Positions 1 through 11,966 of a stretch of 64,000 nucleotides of DNA are shown here, in pieces. The stretch's first letter is position 1. Every line of letters starts with the position of its first letter. The notes under the pieces were generated by a model, which was given only the letters and a program-made list of their open reading frames with translations, had not been told where the DNA came from and did not search any database. Both the position numbers and the translations under genes were made by a program. Source of the stretch: Coriobacteriaceae bacterium (GTDB taxonomy: Bacteria; Actinomycetota; Coriobacteriia; Coriobacteriales; Coriobacteriaceae). Where the stretch lies: the NCBI GenBank assembly GCA_025993015.1, contig DAJPFV010000001.1:1302001-1366000 (forward strand), read 5' to 3'.

Positions 1-3927
<3,927 letters not shown>

Positions 3928-4076
3928 CCGCACCTCGCGGCCCGCGGGACATGCGCTCTGAAGCGCGGTCCGGGCACGAGGATGCCCCCGAGTCACATCT
4001 TTCCTATGCGCCATGCGGCCCCCAGGGCACGCAGATATCGACCCAGGACACCGAAGATACGGTGGGCGCCGCCCAC

Positions 4077-4195
4077 CGGTCAGCGGCCAGAGCATGGGGG
4101 GCACGCCCGGTCCCGTTCCGAACCCGGAAGCTAAGCCCCATCGCGCCGAGAGTACTGCGGGGTCAGCTCGTGGGAGGCCAGGGCGCCGCTGACCG
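4077..4195 (+). rRNA. rrf: 5S ribosomal RNA
   Basis: The helix I strands CCGGTCAGCG (4076-4085) and CGCTGACCGG (4187-4196) close a 5S-sized unit. It contains the conserved CCCGTTCCGAACCCGGAAG and the GAGAGTACTGCGGGG region. It follows the 23S by about 150 nt that hold no recognisable gene. Confidence 0.93.
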
Positions 4196-4228
4196 GTGGA
4201 CGGCACCGAGCCGTACGCTTGAACTGAG

Positions 4229-4259
4229 AAGGGGGAGGCCTCGCGGCCTCCCCCTTTTT
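4229..4259 (+). terminator. rRNA operon terminator
   Basis: A perfect GC-rich stem, GGGGGAGGCC (4231-4240) with GGCCTCCCCC (4245-4254) around a TCGC tetraloop, is followed by five T. It lies 34 nt after 5S and is a standard intrinsic terminator. Confidence 0.93.
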
Positions 4260-4309
4260 GCGTTTACGGGCTTTTGTCTCACATAGTAGCTGTGTTTTAT
4301 AACCCTCGT

Positions 4310-4339
4310 TTGTCGCATCTTCTGTGAACGGGCTACAAT
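4310..4339 (+). promoter_or_regulatory. predicted promoter of the acpS operon
   Basis: TTGTCG at 4310-4315 and TACAAT at 4334-4339 are separated by 18 nt, about 30 nt before the acpS start. A second weaker pair (TTGTCT 4274, TATAAC 4298) lies just upstream. Sequence match only. Confidence 0.5.
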
Positions 4340-4368
4340 AACTTAGTCTGTGCGATATGGAGGTGAAC

Positions 4369-4908
4369 ATGGCTGAAGCTGGTATCGGCGTTGATATCGT
4401 CGAGATTTCCCGGATGAAATCAATTCTTGAAAAGACGCCGTCGTTTGCTCGGCGTGTGTTTACCGAAGAAGAGCGTGCGTATTGCGATGTATCATCGCGT
4501 CCCGCTGCTCACTATGCGAGCCGCTTTGCTTCGCGCGAGGCGGTGCTTAAAGCTCTCGGCACGGGTTTTAGTCAAGGCGTGGGTCGCAAGGATGTTTCGG
4601 TAACGCGTGATAAACTCGGCAAACCGAAGGCGCTGCTTTCGGGCCGTGCACTCGAGATCGCTCATGAGCTGGGTGTTGTTGAGGTCGCTCTTTCCATTAC
4701 GCTTACAGGAGACTTAGCCGTTGCGAATGCCATCGCGATTACCGAAGATGCTCGGCCTAAGCCAAAAGATGAAAAGGTGAGCACCAAGAAACGCGTAGCG
4801 CAGACATTTAAAGAGGCTCGCTCTGTTTTAGATGAGCTTGAGCAGCTGCAGAATTCAGCATTGACGGAGCACCTGAGCGATGCTTCGCAAGATACGCTAG
4901 GAGCATAG
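4369..4908 (+). CDS. acpS: holo-[acyl-carrier-protein] synthase with C-terminal extension
   Basis: AcpS transfers 4'-phosphopantetheine from CoA to a serine of apo-ACP, switching on fatty acid synthesis in the cytoplasm. The N-terminal GVDIVEISRM and the FASREAVLKALGTGF helix carry the Mg2+-binding Asp and Glu. ATG 4369 is chosen because GGAGG sits 5 nt before it. An earlier in-frame ATG (4357) overlaps that site. At 179 aa it is about 55 residues longer than usual. The extra C-terminal part is charged and helical-looking, with no motif I recognise. The stop is directly followed by the ATG of nnr, so the two are co-transcribed. Confidence 0.92.
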   Translation: MAEAGIGVDIVEISRMKSILEKTPSFARRVFTEEERAYCDVSSRPAAHYASRFASREAVLKALGTGFSQGVGRKDVSVTRDKLGKPKALLSGRALEIAHELGVVEVALSITLTGDLAVANAIAITEDARPKPKDEKVSTKKRVAQTFKEARSVLDELEQLQNSALTEHLSDASQDTLGA

Positions 4909-6525
4909 ATGAAACCGGTTTTGAGTACCGAAGAAGTCGTTCGTCTCGAGGATATCATCGAACGCGAAGGGACTTCGAAGGCCGAGCTTATGGAGCTAGC
5001 GGGTGAGTTTGCCGCCAACGAGGTCTTGAAGCTCAATCCCGATCGGGTTCTCGTTCTGGTCGGTTTTGGTAATAATGGCGGCGACGGTTGGGTTGCCGCC
5101 GATATCCTGAGCCATAAGGGTGTGGACGTCGATATCGTTTCTCCGGTTGAGCCGGATGAGATTCCTGCTGCTCTGGCACGTCATGTTGCTCGTCGTACTG
5201 CCGGCCGCGATGTGCACGTTTGCGTCGGCCCCTCGCGTGACGAACTCGAGGTTTTGATCGATAAGGCCGATGTTGTTGTCGATGCCATTTTTGGTACCGG
5301 TTTCCATGGGAATCTGCGTGCGCCGTTCTCCATCTGGATTCCTACGGTCAATGAATGCGCCGATTGTGTCGTATCCATTGATGTCCCCTCGGGCCTGAAT
5401 GCCGAGACGGGCGTTGTTGATGACGACTGCATTCGTGCCGAACATACGGTGACGATGATTGCGCCCAAGATTGGTCTGTATAGCGCTGATGGCCCTGAGT
5501 ATGCTGGCGATTTGATCTGCGGCAATCTTTACGACCGTCTTGACGAGGTCATCGATGATGTCGACCACGCCGCCGAGATTGTCGAGCCCGGTGACTTAGT
5601 TGATTACTTTGCCCCACTACCTACGAATATCGATAAGTATTCCCGTGGCTCTGTGCTTATTGTCGCCGGATCTGCACAATATCCTGGTGCTGCCATTATG
5701 GCGGCCAAGTCTGCAGCTCGCGCGGGTGCTGGTTACGTGGCAGTCGCGGCTCCTGACGCCTGCGCTAATCTTATTCGCATTGCACTTCCTTCGATTCCCG
5801 TCTTTGCTATTCCGTCTGATTCCCGCGGCTCCTTTGGCGCCGCTGCGCGCATGACGGTGTGCGAGATTGCAAAGAAGTACAGCTGCGTACTGTGCGGTCC
5901 CGGTATGACGACGTCTGCCGGCGCTATGCAGGTGGTTTCGGGCTTGCTCGAGCTTGATGTACCGCTTATTTTGGATGCCGATGCACTCAACTGCCTTGCT
6001 AAGATTGCCATTGACGGTATTGATAGTAACCCCGAGATGTATCGTCGCGAGCAGCCGTTGGTTATGACACCGCACTATCGTGAGCTTTCGCGTCTGGTTG
6101 CCGGTGACGAGGTGAACGACCTTGGTACCGCGATTGCAGCCGCGCAGAAGGTTGTCTGGGCTGCAGGCTCCGACAATCTGGTGGTCATTGCCAAAGGGCC
6201 GACGACGGCTATCTGTGGCGTTGAGCGTGTACTGCTGCCGCTCTCGGGTCCGGCTTCTCTGGCAACTGCCGGTTCAGGTGATGTTCTCGCGGGTATTTTG
6301 GCCGGCACGCTTGCCACCATGCGCGACGAGATGGATCGTTGGGAGTTGCTGTATTCGTACGCCGTCGCACTTCACAGCTACGCCGGTTTTGCCGCGGCGA
6401 CGGAGTATGGTGAGAAGAGCGTCATCGCGACCGATCTTATCGACTTGATCGGTCCCGCCATGGAACTGGCGGCAAAGGATGCGCTCGAAGATCTGGGAAT
6501 CATGGACGAAGGGTCGGATGACTAA
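4909..6525 (+). CDS. nnr: bifunctional NAD(P)H-hydrate epimerase / ADP-dependent dehydratase
   Basis: This enzyme repairs damaged nicotinamide cofactors: the N-terminal YjeF domain epimerises R-NAD(P)HX and the C-terminal ribokinase-like domain dehydrates S-NAD(P)HX with ADP. The epimerase half (about residues 1-220) shows GFGNNGGDGW and SIDVPSGLNAETG. The dehydratase half (about 240-538) shows PGAAIMAAKSAARAGAGY, LDADALN, MTPHYRELSRL and the nucleotide-site ATAGSGDVLAG. Length (538 aa) is normal for the fused form. It begins with no gap after acpS and ends 2 nt before alr. Confidence 0.95.
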   Translation: MKPVLSTEEVVRLEDIIEREGTSKAELMELAGEFAANEVLKLNPDRVLVLVGFGNNGGDGWVAADILSHKGVDVDIVSPVEPDEIPAALARHVARRTAGRDVHVCVGPSRDELEVLIDKADVVVDAIFGTGFHGNLRAPFSIWIPTVNECADCVVSIDVPSGLNAETGVVDDDCIRAEHTVTMIAPKIGLYSADGPEYAGDLICGNLYDRLDEVIDDVDHAAEIVEPGDLVDYFAPLPTNIDKYSRGSVLIVAGSAQYPGAAIMAAKSAARAGAGYVAVAAPDACANLIRIALPSIPVFAIPSDSRGSFGAAARMTVCEIAKKYSCVLCGPGMTTSAGAMQVVSGLLELDVPLILDADALNCLAKIAIDGIDSNPEMYRREQPLVMTPHYRELSRLVAGDEVNDLGTAIAAAQKVVWAAGSDNLVVIAKGPTTAICGVERVLLPLSGPASLATAGSGDVLAGILAGTLATMRDEMDRWELLYSYAVALHSYAGFAAATEYGEKSVIATDLIDLIGPAMELAAKDALEDLGIMDEGSDD

Positions 6526-6527
6526 TC

Positions 6528-7673
6528 ATGAATAAAGCCGATTTGACGCGCTGGTCCTGGGTCGAGATCGACCGCGGGGCGCTCCGTCGCAACACGAGGG
6601 CCTATAAGAACTTGTTGAATCCACGTCAGCGCCTGTGCTGCGTGGTCAAGGCCGATGCTTATGGTCATGGAGCTGTTGAGTGCGCCAAGATCATGTATTC
6701 GGCCGGTGCCGACATGTTTGCCGTGGCGACGGTTAACGAGGGCGTTGAGCTCCGACAGGGCGGGATTACGAAACCCATCCTCATCCTAAGCGAGCCGCCT
6801 ATCGAGGCCATTCCGACGTTGCTCGAGTTTGATATCATGCCCTCGGTCTATACGTCTGACTTTGCTCTTGCGTATGGCGAATGTGCCGTCGCGGCGGGCA
6901 AGGTGGGCAAGTATCATCTCGCCATCGAGACGGGTATGAATCGTATCGGCGTACACTACACACAGGTGCTCGACTTTGTCCGCGGTATTAATTTCCATCG
7001 CGGTATTCAGTGCGACGGCGTATTTACGCACTTCGCCACGGCCGATGAACCTTCGGGCTGGGACTACAAGCTGCAGTGTCAGCGCTTTACCGAGGCCGTT
7101 CAAGCCATTAAGGATGCGGGTTTTGAGTGCGGTATCGTGCACTGCGCCAACACGCCGTCCTCGATGCTCGACCCCTCGATGCATTTTGATATGATTCGCG
7201 CCGGCGTTGGCTTGTATGGCATGCAGCCGTGCGAGCTGAGTGGCCGCGTGATGCAGCTTGATCCCGTTATGAGCGTCCATGCGCGCGTGACGCGCGTGGC
7301 ACACCCTGCGATGGGTGAGGGCGTGGGCTACGGTTTTACCTACCGCGTACCGCGCACGCGCGTTCAGATCTGCACGCTGCCGATCGGTTATGCCGACGGC
7401 CTATCGCGTACGCTTTCCAATCGTATGGATGTGCTGTATCGCGGCGAGCGCGTGCATCAGGTTGGCAATATCTGCATGGACCAGTTTATGGTCGCCATTC
7501 AGTCCAACCCGGCACACGAGATTCCCGAGGCCGAGTATGGTGACGAGATGATCATTGTCGGCCGCGATGGCGATGCCGAGATCACTATGGACGAGATGGC
7601 CCGACTGCGCGGAACGATTAACTACGAGGTCGCCTGCGGCTTTGGCATGCGTCTCGACAAGGTCTACGTGTAG
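6528..7673 (+). CDS. alr: alanine racemase
   Basis: PLP-dependent racemase that makes D-alanine for peptidoglycan. VVKADAYGHGA near residue 40 holds the PLP-binding lysine. CTLPIGYADGLSR and the GVGYGFTYR region carry the conserved C-terminal barrel motifs with the catalytic tyrosine of the partner subunit. At 381 aa it is full length. It sits tightly in the acpS-nnr-alr-udg-tsaE-tsaBD run, an arrangement also common elsewhere (nnr, alr and tsaE often neighbour each other). Confidence 0.96.
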   Translation: MNKADLTRWSWVEIDRGALRRNTRAYKNLLNPRQRLCCVVKADAYGHGAVECAKIMYSAGADMFAVATVNEGVELRQGGITKPILILSEPPIEAIPTLLEFDIMPSVYTSDFALAYGECAVAAGKVGKYHLAIETGMNRIGVHYTQVLDFVRGINFHRGIQCDGVFTHFATADEPSGWDYKLQCQRFTEAVQAIKDAGFECGIVHCANTPSSMLDPSMHFDMIRAGVGLYGMQPCELSGRVMQLDPVMSVHARVTRVAHPAMGEGVGYGFTYRVPRTRVQICTLPIGYADGLSRTLSNRMDVLYRGERVHQVGNICMDQFMVAIQSNPAHEIPEAEYGDEMIIVGRDGDAEITMDEMARLRGTINYEVACGFGMRLDKVYV

Positions 7674-7681
7674 GAGCCGCT

Positions 7682-8302
7682 ATGGGCGTCATGCACATCC
7701 CCGGCCATACCCATCAGGCACCACGTGAGGTCGCACTCGAGGAGATCGAGGCCGTTCTGGGCGATTGTCACCTCTGCCAGCTCTACCAGTCGCGTCACAA
7801 TATCGTGTTTGGCGTGGGAAACCCCCGCGCTCGCGTGATGTTTATTGGTGAGGCGCCGGGCCGCAATGAGGATTTGCAGGGCGAGCCCTTTGTGGGGGCG
7901 GCAGGCGAGGACCTCAACGGCATTTTGTCGCTGGCGGGCCTCAAACGCGAAGACGTCTACATTGCCAACGTGCTTAAGTGCCGCCCGCCGGGAAACCGCA
8001 ATCCGCGTCCCGAGGAAGTGCTGGCTTGCTCGCCGTTTTTGCGTGAGCAGATTCGAAGCATCTGGCCCGATATTATCGTGACGCTCGGCAACCCCGCGAC
8101 GCACTTTGTGCTTAAGACCGAGATTGGCATTACTAAGCTGCGCGGCAGGTTCCACCAGATGGGGCATTTTGTAGTAATGCCCACGTTCCATCCGGCAGCA
8201 GCGCTGCGCAATCCGGCGTGGCAGGAGCTGCTGGAGGAAGACTTTAAGATGCTGGGCGACTATCTGGAGCGACATCCCGCACCAGAGGACGCCTCGGAAT
8301 AA
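7682..8302 (+). CDS. uracil-DNA glycosylase, family 4-like (Fe-S)
   Basis: Removes uracil from DNA in base excision repair. The N-terminal CHLCQLY, the CRPPGNRNP segment and a following CSPF supply the four cysteines expected for the [4Fe-4S] cluster. FIGEAPGRNEDLQGEPFVG is the active-site signature of families 4/5, and the PTFHPAAALRNP segment holds the C-terminal catalytic-loop histidine. The 206-aa length fits. The start ATG 7682 follows GGAGCC 9 nt after alr. Family 4 rather than 5 is inferred from the GEAPG form. Confidence 0.9.
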   Translation: MGVMHIPGHTHQAPREVALEEIEAVLGDCHLCQLYQSRHNIVFGVGNPRARVMFIGEAPGRNEDLQGEPFVGAAGEDLNGILSLAGLKREDVYIANVLKCRPPGNRNPRPEEVLACSPFLREQIRSIWPDIIVTLGNPATHFVLKTEIGITKLRGRFHQMGHFVVMPTFHPAAALRNPAWQELLEEDFKMLGDYLERHPAPEDASE

Positions 8303-8314
8303 TAAGGAGCATAT

Positions 8315-8821
8315 ATGTCCCTGGAGCGCCTGGGGGTAGGTACTTACAAAACGACTTGCGCTGCCGATACGGAGTACTTTGGCGAGCTAATTGCACCGTG
8401 CCTTGAGGACGGCGATGTGCTCATCCTGACCGGTGGCCTGGGAGTGGGCAAAACTCACTTTACCAAGGGCGTCTCGCGCGGGCTGGGCGATGGGCATATG
8501 GTTACGAGCCCTACGTTTGCGCTCATGGCCGTTCACGATCAAGGTCGTATTCCGCTGTTTCACTTTGATCTATACCGCCTGGAGCATGCCTACGAGCTCG
8601 AGGATACGGGCATTTTCGATGTGCTGGGCTATGAGGGTGCTTGCCTGCTGGAATGGGGCGAACAATTCCAGGACGAGCTGACGGATGAGTATCTTTCGGT
8701 GACGCTCAAGCGTGATGAGGGCGACAGCGATGTGCGAACGATAACGCTTGAGGCGCACGGTGACCGCGCAATGGAGCTTTCCCATTTGATTGATAAGGCT
8801 GTACAAGATGAGCTTGCATAA
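8315..8821 (+). CDS. tsaE: tRNA N6-adenosine threonylcarbamoylation ATPase TsaE
   Basis: P-loop ATPase of the t6A37 tRNA-modification complex, working with TsaB and TsaD. The Walker A motif GGLGVGKTHFTKG is near residue 40. TSPTFALM and the FHFDLYRLE segment are family hallmarks, and LLEWGEQ corresponds to the Walker B-like end. Length (168 aa) is typical. AAGGAG precedes the ATG. Its last 14 nt overlap the start of the TsaB-RimI-TsaD fusion, so its partner subunits are translationally coupled to it. Confidence 0.95.
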   Translation: MSLERLGVGTYKTTCAADTEYFGELIAPCLEDGDVLILTGGLGVGKTHFTKGVSRGLGDGHMVTSPTFALMAVHDQGRIPLFHFDLYRLEHAYELEDTGIFDVLGYEGACLLEWGEQFQDELTDEYLSVTLKRDEGDSDVRTITLEAHGDRAMELSHLIDKAVQDELA

Positions 8822-11192
8822 CGACAACGCGCTGGTGGTGGCGCTCGATACCTCGACCGACATGCTTGCCTGCGCGGCAAGCTGGATTGATGGACAGACG
8901 GGCGAGACGAAGCTCGTGAGTGGCGACCACATGTGTCGCCGCCACGCCAACGTTGAGCTCGTGAATACCGTTGATGGCGTGCTGGCTCAAGCCGGTCTGG
9001 ATCGCAGCGATGTTGGTTACTACGTGGTCGGCCGCGGCCCGGGGTCGTTTACGGGTGTGCGTATCGGCATCTCCACTGCCAAGGGCCTCGCGCGTGGTGC
9101 CAATGTTCCGCTGCTGGGCGTGTCGACGCTCGACGCTTGCGCTTGGACGGCGTGGAAGGCTGGCGTGCGCGGCAAGCTTGGTATCTTGGCCGATGCTATG
9201 CGCGGTGAGGTATATCCGGCGCTGTATATGCTGGTCGATGAGGGTCCCGAGCGCCAATTTGAGCGCGAACACGTGGTCAAGACCGCCGTGGCGCTCGATG
9301 AGTGGCGCCAAGCGGCGGACTGGGACCAGGTTCAGCTGACCGGTGACGGTCTCGTGCGCTATGGCAAGCTGCTGGGTGAGGACGAGACCGCCCGCTGCGT
9401 GGAGCGCGACCTGTGGTGGCCTTCGGGCGAGGGCTTGCTGCTCGCGCACGCTGCGGGTGACGGCGATCCGGCTCGCGTCCTGCCGATTTACACGCGCCTT
9501 TCGGATGCCGAGGAAAACGAGCGCAAGCGTCTTGGTCTTGCCGAGAGTGCGCAGAGTGAAATTACGGGCGTTGCCGATGAGCTCGCCGGTCGTCATCTGC
9601 AGTTCCGTCCCATGGGCGCGGCGGATGCCGAGGGCGCGAGCGCGCTGGAGGCTGCCTGCTTTGAAGGTGCCGGACACGAGGCGTGGACGCCGGGCATGTT
9701 CCTGTCCGAACTGGGCGAGGACGTCGCTGTGCCGCGTAGTTGGTGGGTAGCACACGACGACGGCAAGCTGCTGGGCCTTGCCGGCGGTATGGTCGTGGAC
9801 GGTGATGTGCAGATTCTGGATGTCGCCGTCGACCCGGTACATCGCCGTGAGGGCATTGCCCGCAAACTGCTGTCGCACGTGAGCTATGATGCCCAGATGC
9901 TCGGCTGCACCACGGCTTCGCTCGAGGTCGAGGACGGCAACGAGGGAGCGATTGCGCTTTATAACGCTCTGGGCTTTACCGAGGCTGGCCGTCGCCGCGG
10001 CTACTATGGTGCCGGCAAGGATGCCATCGTCATGACGGCTCCGCTGCCCCTCGTGCTTCCGGTCGACAATGCTTCGCCCGAGCCGACGGCGGCAGAGCAG
10101 CGCGTATGGCCGCTGCCTGCGCCTGGGCGCTCCGAGGGGGAGCGTGCCGAAATTGAGCGCCGCCGCCTAGTGCTCGCTATCGAGAGTTCCTGCGACGAGA
10201 CGGCCGTGGCGATTATCGATGCGGATGGCAATATGCTGGCCAACCAGGTGTCGACACAGATTGATTTTCATGCCCGCTTTGGCGGCGTGGTGCCCGAGAT
10301 CGCCTCGCGCAAACACGTTGAGGTGATTGTGAGTGTCGTGGATGCGGCGCTCGAGGATGCCGCAGCATCGCTTGGTCTTGAGGGTGGAGCCATTGCCCCC
10401 AGCGAGCTTGCCGCCGTGGGCGTGACACAGGGTCCGGGCCTGGTGGGCGCCCTCGTGGTGGGCGTTGCCTTTGCCAAAGGCTTTGCCTACGCTGCCGGCA
10501 AGCCGCTCGTATGCGTCAACCATCTGGAGGGGCACCTGTTTGCCAACCTGTTGGCGCAGCCCGACCTCAAGCCGCCGTTCATCTTCACGCTTGTCTCGGG
10601 CGGGCACACCATGCTCGTGCACGTGAAGGCGTGGGGCGACTACGAGGTGCTCGGTGAGACGCTCGACGACGCCGTGGGCGAGGCCTTCGACAAGGTGGCC
10701 AAGGCGCTGGGCCTGGGCTATCCCGGTGGCCCCATCATTTCCAAGCTGGCCGAGACAGGCAATCCCCGCGCGATTGATTTCCCCCGTGCGCTCAACAGCA
10801 GGGGAGACTATCGTTTCTCGCTTTCGGGCCTTAAAACGGCCGTGACGCTCTACATCGAGCAGGAGACCAAGGCCGGGCGCACGATTCACCTGCCCGATCT
10901 GGCAGCTTCGTTTGAGGCAGCTGTCTTTGACGTGCAGTACAAGAAGGCCAAAAACGCATTGCACGCTACCGGATGCAAGGAATACTGCATCGGCGGCGGC
11001 GTCTCGGCCAACCCGCATCTGCGCGAGATGATGATCAAGAAGCTTGGGCGTCAGGGGATTCGCGTAACGGTGCCGCCCTTGTCTGCCTGTACCGATAACG
11101 CAGCCATGATCGCGGAGGTCGCCCGCCGTAAATTCGACCGAGGTGAAATCTCGCCGTTCGACGTCGACGCCGATCCGAACATGACGCTGTAG
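8808..11192 (+). CDS. TsaB-RimI-TsaD triple fusion protein
   Basis: One 794-aa chain carries three activities normally on separate genes. Residues about 1-245 are TsaB-like (VALDTSTDMLACA, GRGPGSFTGVRIGISTAKGL). About 262-410 is a GNAT acetyltransferase of RimI type, which acetylates ribosomal protein S18, with DPVHRREGIARKLL for acetyl-CoA and the ALYNALGF signature. About 455-794 is complete TsaD (AIESSCDETAVAI, metal-binding HLEGH, SGGHT, GGGVSANPHLR), which forms t6A37 on tRNA. ATG 8808 is preferred over an in-frame TTG at 8790 because AAGG lies 8 nt upstream. No stop or frameshift breaks the domain joints, so the fusion looks functional. Confidence 0.93.
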   Translation: MSLHNDNALVVALDTSTDMLACAASWIDGQTGETKLVSGDHMCRRHANVELVNTVDGVLAQAGLDRSDVGYYVVGRGPGSFTGVRIGISTAKGLARGANVPLLGVSTLDACAWTAWKAGVRGKLGILADAMRGEVYPALYMLVDEGPERQFEREHVVKTAVALDEWRQAADWDQVQLTGDGLVRYGKLLGEDETARCVERDLWWPSGEGLLLAHAAGDGDPARVLPIYTRLSDAEENERKRLGLAESAQSEITGVADELAGRHLQFRPMGAADAEGASALEAACFEGAGHEAWTPGMFLSELGEDVAVPRSWWVAHDDGKLLGLAGGMVVDGDVQILDVAVDPVHRREGIARKLLSHVSYDAQMLGCTTASLEVEDGNEGAIALYNALGFTEAGRRRGYYGAGKDAIVMTAPLPLVLPVDNASPEPTAAEQRVWPLPAPGRSEGERAEIERRRLVLAIESSCDETAVAIIDADGNMLANQVSTQIDFHARFGGVVPEIASRKHVEVIVSVVDAALEDAAASLGLEGGAIAPSELAAVGVTQGPGLVGALVVGVAFAKGFAYAAGKPLVCVNHLEGHLFANLLAQPDLKPPFIFTLVSGGHTMLVHVKAWGDYEVLGETLDDAVGEAFDKVAKALGLGYPGGPIISKLAETGNPRAIDFPRALNSRGDYRFSLSGLKTAVTLYIEQETKAGRTIHLPDLAASFEAAVFDVQYKKAKNALHATGCKEYCIGGGVSANPHLREMMIKKLGRQGIRVTVPPLSACTDNAAMIAEVARRKFDRGEISPFDVDADPNMTL

Positions 11193-11204
11193 CTGGTACG
11201 GCGC

Positions 11205-11339
11205 GGTCCCCGGACGGAGGGGCCGGATATAAGGTTTCCCGCTCTACAGTCCTGCGCAAGACGAAGGCCACATTAAGTGGCCTTCTTTGCGTGCGGAACT
11301 CGCGATAAACCTTATATCCGGCCCCTCCGTCCGGGGACC
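11205..11339 (+). repeat. hairpin repeat family A, copy 1
   Basis: Perfect 33-bp inverted arms (11205-11237 and 11307-11339) enclose a 69-nt core (11238-11306). The core carries CTCTACAGTCCTGCGC, an inner stem around CACATTAAGTG, and CGGAACTCGCGAT. Three other copies in the window share the core but not the arms. It starts 12 nt after the tsaBD stop. Confidence 0.92.
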
Positions 11340-11480
11340 TTTCTGTATCGATGCGGCTTCTGAGCCGGATTGGCGTCGACAACGTCCAACAAGGTTAACA
11401 AGCCAGCGTCGAATTTTCGGCGTTCTTTAGCTGAAAGAAAAAGTTGGTGTGCGGAGCTTTGCTCCGCATTTGGGATGGGA

Positions 11481-11633
11481 GCCCCTGAGAGCCGCGGGAG
11501 CCGGGCGGCGCATATGAACTTTATCGCGAGTTCCGCACGCAAAGGAAAGCACTTAATGTGCTTTCCGTCTTGCGCAGGACTGTAGAGCAGGAAAGTTCAT
11601 ATGCGCCGCCCGGCTCCCGCGGCTCTCAGGGGC
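11481..11633 (-). repeat. hairpin repeat family A, copy 2 (inverted)
   Basis: Perfect 42-bp arms (11481-11522, 11592-11633) around a 69-nt core (11523-11591) that is the reverse complement of the family core. It lies 141 bp after copy 1 in opposite orientation. Between the two copies I see no gene. Confidence 0.92.
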
Positions 11634-11731
11634 ATCTCTCATGCAAAAACTGTCGTGGGGTAAAGTCCGAGGTCAGTGGCGTTTTATACCGAGAAATTCA
11701 AAAAAAGTTGAAAATTCATTACATATTTGCG

Positions 11732-11760
11732 TTGACTTTAGGTAACTAAAGTTTCATACT
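11732..11760 (+). promoter_or_regulatory. strong predicted promoter of cstA
   Basis: TTGACT (11732-11737) and CATACT (11755-11760) are separated by exactly 17 nt in an AT-rich stretch. Transcription would begin near 11767, giving a leader of about 235 nt before cstA. Confidence 0.7.
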
Positions 11761-11778
11761 CCTTTTCAACCACTGGGG

Positions 11779-11807
11779 GATGTGAACACGCACGGATCGT
11801 TCACATC
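11779..11807 (+). promoter_or_regulatory. inverted repeat in the cstA leader
   Basis: GATGTGAAC (11779-11787) and GTTCACATC (11799-11807) form 9-bp arms with an 11-nt gap just after the predicted transcription start. It could be an operator or an RNA hairpin. The spacing does not fit a CRP site. Confidence 0.5.
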
Positions 11808-11831
11808 ATGATTGAAGAGGATTTCTTAGAC

Positions 11832-11876
11832 ATGTTCACGCATCAGCTAAACATTATCAGCGTAGTAATTATCTGA
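11832..11876 (+). CDS. putative 14-aa leader peptide (Ile/Val/Leu-rich)
   Basis: ATG 11832 to TGA 11876 encodes MFTHQLNIISVVII. Half of its residues are branched-chain, including Ile-Ile, Val-Val and Ile-Ile pairs. AAGAGG lies 11 nt upstream, a little far but usable. The stop codon falls inside a stretch (CTGATGC, 11873-11879) that pairs with GCATCAG (11840-11846) inside the peptide. Further alternative hairpins and a terminator follow before cstA. This is the architecture of a transcription attenuator that senses charged branched-chain tRNAs. Translation is unproven. Confidence 0.55.
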   Translation: MFTHQLNIISVVII

Positions 11877-11927
11877 TGCGGGTTAGCACATACAGCTAGC
11901 CCGTACGATAACGGGCGGCTGATGAAG

Positions 11928-11966
11928 ATGAGGGCCGTCGAGCGCAACCGACGGCCCTCATTTTTT
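11928..11966 (+). terminator. leader terminator (putative attenuator) of cstA
   Basis: A 13-bp stem ATGAGGGCCGTCG (11928-11940) with CGACGGCCCTCAT (11949-11961) runs into six T, 36 nt before the cstA start and downstream of the only good promoter. Upstream alternatives CGGGTTAGC/GCTAGCCCG (11879-11887/11895-11903) and GCCCGT/ACGGGC (11899-11904/11911-11916) exclude each other. Confidence 0.8.

Noticed and set aside
11779..11807. CRP/FNR-type site upstream of cstA
   Set aside because: The half-sites TGTGAAC/GTTCACA are 11 nt apart instead of the 6-nt gap of CRP, and the site lies after the predicted transcription start.
11732..11966. T-box riboswitch in the cstA leader
   Set aside because: The conserved T-box sequence (AGGGTGGNACCGCG) and specifier-loop layout are absent. 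The short peptide with BCAA codons fits a ribosome-mediated attenuator better.
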